A stretch of 64,000 bases of DNA from Candidatus Poribacteria bacterium (GTDB taxonomy: Bacteria; Poribacteria; WGA-4E; GCA-2687025), in assembly GCA_018644665.1 (NCBI GenBank), contig JABGQA010000081.1:124001-188000 (forward strand), given 5' to 3'. Under the pieces are notes generated by a model. That model did not search any database and was not told the origin of the DNA. It saw nothing but the letters and a program-made list of their open reading frames with translations. The position numbers and the translations under genes are program-made. Below are positions 61,324 to 64,000 of the stretch, piece by piece (positions within the stretch are counted from its first letter, which is position 1; each line of letters begins with the position of its first letter).

Positions 61324-62028
61324 ATGAGGAACAAGAGACTGACGATCTGTACGGGTCTGCTGGCGCTGGTGGCGGTCTACGCGGCCGTCGGGCAGGAGTT
61401 GGTGAGCATCGACGTTGGGGACGCCGCGGGCACGCCGGGGTCTACGGCCATCGACGGCGACATGTACGCGATCGAAGGCGCCGGCTCGGACATCTGGAAC
61501 GCCGCCGACGGTTTCCGGTTCGTCTACACCGAGGTGAGTGGCGACTTCGAGGCCGTGGTCCACCAGATTTCCACCGACATGCCTAAGGAATGGTCCAAGG
61601 GTGGCTTGCATGCGCGACAGAGCATAGAAGCCGGCGCGCAGAACGCACAGGCGGTCGTCACGGGCGGCGGCGCGAGCGGCGCCCAACTCACATGGCGTCC
61701 GGCCGACGGCGCCGCAACCGACGAGTTCATGGACTCGGCGCCGGGCGCCTGGAAAGACGGCGAGTGCTGGGTCAAGCTCACGCGTTCCGGAGACGAGTTC
61801 CACGGCTACATCTCCGAGGACGGCGCCGACTGGCAGGACCTGCTCGCCGTTGAGGTGGTCATGAGCGACCCGATGGTCGTCGGGATCGCCGTGTGCGGCG
61901 TTGGCGTGATGGCGGCGGGGACGTACGACGGATTCACGGTCACGTCGGGCGATCGCACCCTCTTCCCGCTCGACGTGGACGGCCGCGGCAAGGCTGCTGT
62001 CATGTGGGGTGAGATGAAGTCGCGCTAG
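61324..62028 (+). CDS. Exported lectin-fold (DUF1349-like) protein with WGxxK tail, copy 1
   Basis: A 234-residue exported protein: signal peptide (about residues 1-22), then a concanavalin-like domain with DGFRFVYTEVSGDFEAVV, the conserved PKEWSKGGLHARQS and GECWVKLTRSGDEF segments of the DUF1349 type, and a C-terminal VDGRGKAAVMWGEMKSR tail. The next gene encodes a close paralogue. ATG 61324 is preferred because it begins the signal peptide; ATG 61294 adds 10 residues, and the Shine-Dalgarno (AAGGGA near 61313) fits 61324. Probably binds a glycan; no catalytic residues are evident. Confidence 0.82.
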   Translation: MRNKRLTICTGLLALVAVYAAVGQELVSIDVGDAAGTPGSTAIDGDMYAIEGAGSDIWNAADGFRFVYTEVSGDFEAVVHQISTDMPKEWSKGGLHARQSIEAGAQNAQAVVTGGGASGAQLTWRPADGAATDEFMDSAPGAWKDGECWVKLTRSGDEFHGYISEDGADWQDLLAVEVVMSDPMVVGIAVCGVGVMAAGTYDGFTVTSGDRTLFPLDVDGRGKAAVMWGEMKSR

Positions 62029-62116
62029 GCGCGCGGCTTCGGAACGGCTACGAATATCGCGCTCGATGAACGGCGCACGCTCCCGGCGAGGCGCCTTAAA
62101 CAGGGTCAGGGAATCC

Positions 62117-62833
62117 ATGAGCAGAGCGAGATTGGCGATCGGCGCGGGCGTGCTGGCGCTGATGGCGTGCTTCGCGGCTACCGCGCAGGAACTGGTGAGC
62201 ATCGACATTGGGGACGCGGTGGACACGCCCGGATCTACTATGATCGACGCGGACATGTACACCATCATGGGCAACGGCTCGGACATCTGGAACGCTGCCG
62301 ACGGCTTCCGGTACGCGTACACCGAGGTGAGCGGCGATTTCGAGGCGGTCGTCCGCCAGTTGTCCACCGACCTTCCGAAAGAGTGGTCCAAGGGCGGCAT
62401 CCACGCCCGGCAGAGCACGGCCGCGGGCGCGCAGAACGCACAGGCCATCGTTACCGGCGGCGGCGCGAGCGGCGCGCAACTCACCTGGCGAGCGGCCGCT
62501 GACGGCGCAACGGATGAATTCGCAGACACCGCGCCCGGCCCTTGGAAGGACATCGAGTGCTGGGTCAAGCTGACCCGCGTCGGCAATGAGTTCGCCGGCT
62601 ACGTGTCTGAAGACGGCTCGGACTGGCAGGACCTGCTATCCGTCGAGGTCGTCATGGACGCGTCGATCCTCGTGGGCATCGCGGTGTGTGGAGTTGGCGT
62701 CGATGCGACGGCCGCGTATGACGGGTTCACCGTCGTCGCGGACGGAGCCACGGTGTTCCCGCACCTCGTCGATGCCGCCGTCGACCCACGCGGGAAGACC
62801 GCGGTAACATGGGGCGAGATGAAGGCGCGCTAG
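62117..62833 (+). CDS. Exported lectin-fold (DUF1349-like) protein with WGxxK tail, copy 2
   Basis: A 238-residue tandem paralogue of 61324-62028. The two share a QELVSID segment right after the signal peptide, SDIWNAADGFR, EWSKGG.HARQS, QNAQA.VTGGGASGAQLTWR and the terminal GEMK.R, with most differences in the middle. The tail reads VDPRGKTAVTWGEMKAR. Signal peptide about residues 1-23. AGGG 5-10 bp before ATG 62117. The two genes are 88 bp apart on the same strand and probably arose by duplication. A strong hairpin follows the stop. Confidence 0.82.
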   Translation: MSRARLAIGAGVLALMACFAATAQELVSIDIGDAVDTPGSTMIDADMYTIMGNGSDIWNAADGFRYAYTEVSGDFEAVVRQLSTDLPKEWSKGGIHARQSTAAGAQNAQAIVTGGGASGAQLTWRAAADGATDEFADTAPGPWKDIECWVKLTRVGNEFAGYVSEDGSDWQDLLSVEVVMDASILVGIAVCGVGVDATAAYDGFTVVADGATVFPHLVDAAVDPRGKTAVTWGEMKAR

Positions 62834-62845
62834 CGCGACGTTCCG

Positions 62846-62878
62846 GGCGTCCGCGCAGATCTGGGAGGCGCGGACGCC
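62846..62878 (+). terminator. Strong GC hairpin after the duplicated lectin-fold genes
   Basis: A perfect 11-bp stem, GGCGTCCGCGC (62846-62856) with GCGCGGACGCC (62868-62878), and an 11-nt loop, 12 bp after the stop at 62833. No T-tract follows. Confidence 0.6.
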
Positions 62879-63372
62879 AGGCGTAAGCGGCACGCTAACC
62901 GCCGGGCCCATGCTGGCGCAGGGCTCGGAGGAACTCCGCCTGCGCGCGCGGCTCTCATCACCTCACGGGCCGATGTGAGCGCGGGCAGGAGCCGACCCGT
63001 GCGCGACTGCGGGCCACTGGCAACGCCGCCCTCCCGACGGCATTCAACAGACGTAGCCTTCCGCAAACGCCCAGACGTGGCCCTGTTCCCGGCGTCCAGC
63101 CGCCGCACGCATGCCCCGGGGTGCGCTGTCCTCCCATACAGATGCCAGCGGTACTCGACACCACCAACCGGACCACCGTTGGTTACCAACCAGCTGGGCC
63201 GCTGTCGGTTCTCCTCTGGGCGCCTATCGCCCAGCAGGGACGCCGCCCGACAGGCCAAAGGCGTCAGGGCATGCGACGACGGTAAGCCGCTGCCCGGGCA
63301 GACGCGTGGGGCAGCGCTCGCCCCGCATGACGTTGGTTGCGCGCGCTCGGGGAGGGCTGGGAGAATCGCGGC
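62879..63372. other. Intergenic region without a recognisable gene
   Basis: About 490 bp after the hairpin. Open frames on either strand here are proline- and arginine-rich without family resemblance, start weakly and look like composition effects. I see no tRNA-like fold, repeat or mobile-element trace. A promoter for the gene at 63373 may lie here, but I found no convincing -35/-10 pair. Confidence 0.5.
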
Positions 63373-64000
63373 ATGGAGCACCCGCGCTACATCGAGCAGT
63401 GGCGAGAACGCGTCGACACTTCCGGCCGCCGCTTTGCCGATTACCTGAGCGGCGAGGTGCTTCGTAGCGAGCGGCTCCGAAGCGGGATACTCGCGGCCGT
63501 CTTCGGCTTCGGGTGCGTGTACTCCGTCGCGCTGGTCATGCTCACCGACCTCGGCGACGTACCGCAGTACCGCGAGAACAACCACATCATCGTGCTGGCG
63601 ACGGCCGGGGTTGCCCTCTACGAGCTGCTGATGCTGCGCCTCATCACGGGAGCGATCGCCGCGGGCCGCCTGGTCGGTCGCCCGGTGTGGTACGTGAACA
63701 CGCTCATCGAAGTCTCTGTTCCCACGGTGATCATCGTGTTCCTTCGCGGCGCGTTCAGTCACCCGGTGTACGCGCTCGCGGGGCCCGCGCTACTGATGTA
63801 TTTCGCGTTCATCATCCTGTCGACGTTCCGTCTCGAGTTCAAGATGGGCGTGTACACAGGCGCCGTGGCCGCGGCCCAATACGCCGCAGTGGTGTTCTAC
63901 AGTTTCGCCGAGGACCCGCCCCTGGCCGGCGTCGAGCCGTTCTTCGCGCAACGGCCCTTCCATCTGGTCAAGGCGGTGATGCTGCTCTTTGGCGGGGTTA
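63373..64000 (+). CDS. Polytopic membrane protein, 3'-truncated by the window end
   Basis: An open frame from ATG 63373 to the window end (209 complete codons, no stop). The first 40 residues are charged and soluble (MEHPRYIEQWRERVDTSGRRFADYLSGEVL), followed by about five to six hydrophobic segments. Members of this organisation often carry a cytoplasmic output domain after the membrane part, for example an adenylate/guanylate cyclase or kinase; this cannot be seen here. The Shine-Dalgarno is weak (GGGAG about 10 bp upstream). No named family can be given. Confidence 0.7.
   Translation, partial: MEHPRYIEQWRERVDTSGRRFADYLSGEVLRSERLRSGILAAVFGFGCVYSVALVMLTDLGDVPQYRENNHIIVLATAGVALYELLMLRLITGAIAAGRLVGRPVWYVNTLIEVSVPTVIIVFLRGAFSHPVYALAGPALLMYFAFIILSTFRLEFKMGVYTGAVAAAQYAAVVFYSFAEDPPLAGVEPFFAQRPFHLVKAVMLLFGGV

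Noticed and set aside
62830..63762. A 310-residue reverse frame at the right end
   Set aside because: Low-complexity composition; the forward frame from 63373 has regular hydrophobic helices and better codon use over the shared part.
1..64000. CRISPR arrays, tRNA/rRNA genes, insertion sequences or prophage
   Set aside because: No regularly spaced short repeats, cloverleaf-like segments, transposase or phage structural motifs were seen; internal repeats belong to pentapeptide and Ig-like coding sequence.

Overview
The window is G+C-rich bacterial chromosome, tightly packed with about 45 protein genes on both strands. I saw no rRNA, tRNA, CRISPR array, insertion sequence or phage gene. The content suggests a free-living or host-associated Gram-negative from an under-cultured phylum: outer-membrane barrels, lipoproteins, a large secreted adhesin-like protein whose C-terminus carries an NYPNPFNPETW sorting-type motif, sulfatase and polysaccharide-degrading genes, URO-D and Gfo/Idh enzymes, and DUF6785/DUF6784 membrane proteins. 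From memory this combination fits Candidatus Poribacteria or a related lineage best; that is inference, not proof.

Layout. 1-4.2 kb: a truncated DUF6785/6784 membrane protein, a URO-D family enzyme, a Gfo/Idh/MocA oxidoreductase and a secreted esterase, all forward. 4.2-9.5 kb: a reverse signalling operon (CHASE3 hybrid kinase, pentapeptide-repeat protein, REC-kinase, single-domain regulator). It is divergent from an orphan branched-chain-type binding lipoprotein; a second pentapeptide protein follows. 12.4-19.5 kb: di-haem peroxidase, metallo-hydrolase, a complete DUF6785/6784 protein, an unknown protein and a glycosidase-like protein. 19.7-23.1 kb: a tricorn-like S41 peptidase split by a frameshift. 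23.3-29.6 kb: sulfatase, divergent Nramp-fold transporter, glycyl radical enzyme and its activase.

29.7-35.7 kb: a reverse export cluster (DUF1302-type porin, RND/MMPL exporter fused in frame to a LolA-like protein) beside an ArsR-rhodanese regulator and a rhodanese lipoprotein. Two similar 24-bp palindromes, one before each transcription unit, suggest that the regulator controls both. 36.0-42.2 kb: a 2067-residue repeat-rich secreted protein with a strong terminator. 42.3-48.9 kb: methyltransferase, PaaK-like ligase, CgeB-GT2 glycosyltransferase, Ldh-type dehydrogenase, Nudix hydrolase and a DUF3291-like gene interrupted by an in-frame stop.

48.9-56.2 kb: a reverse cluster built around an NtrC-type two-component pair, with a coiled-coil protein, an acidic-loop barrel, a PepSY lipoprotein, a PAP2 phosphatase and an unknown protein. 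A near-perfect sigma-54 promoter lies just before the PepSY gene, giving a plausible direct target for the regulator. 56.3-62.8 kb: a pectate-lyase-like membrane-anchored protein, two DUF6263-like lipoprotein paralogues sharing a 31-bp upstream element, and three exported lectin-fold proteins that share a short C-terminal tail (VDxxGKxAxxWGxxKxR). The window ends in a truncated polytopic membrane protein.

Three probable gene-integrity problems deserve checking against reads before functional conclusions: the S41 frameshift, the exporter/LolA read-through, and the DUF3291 stop. The first two are each explained by one missing base in a short homopolymer.
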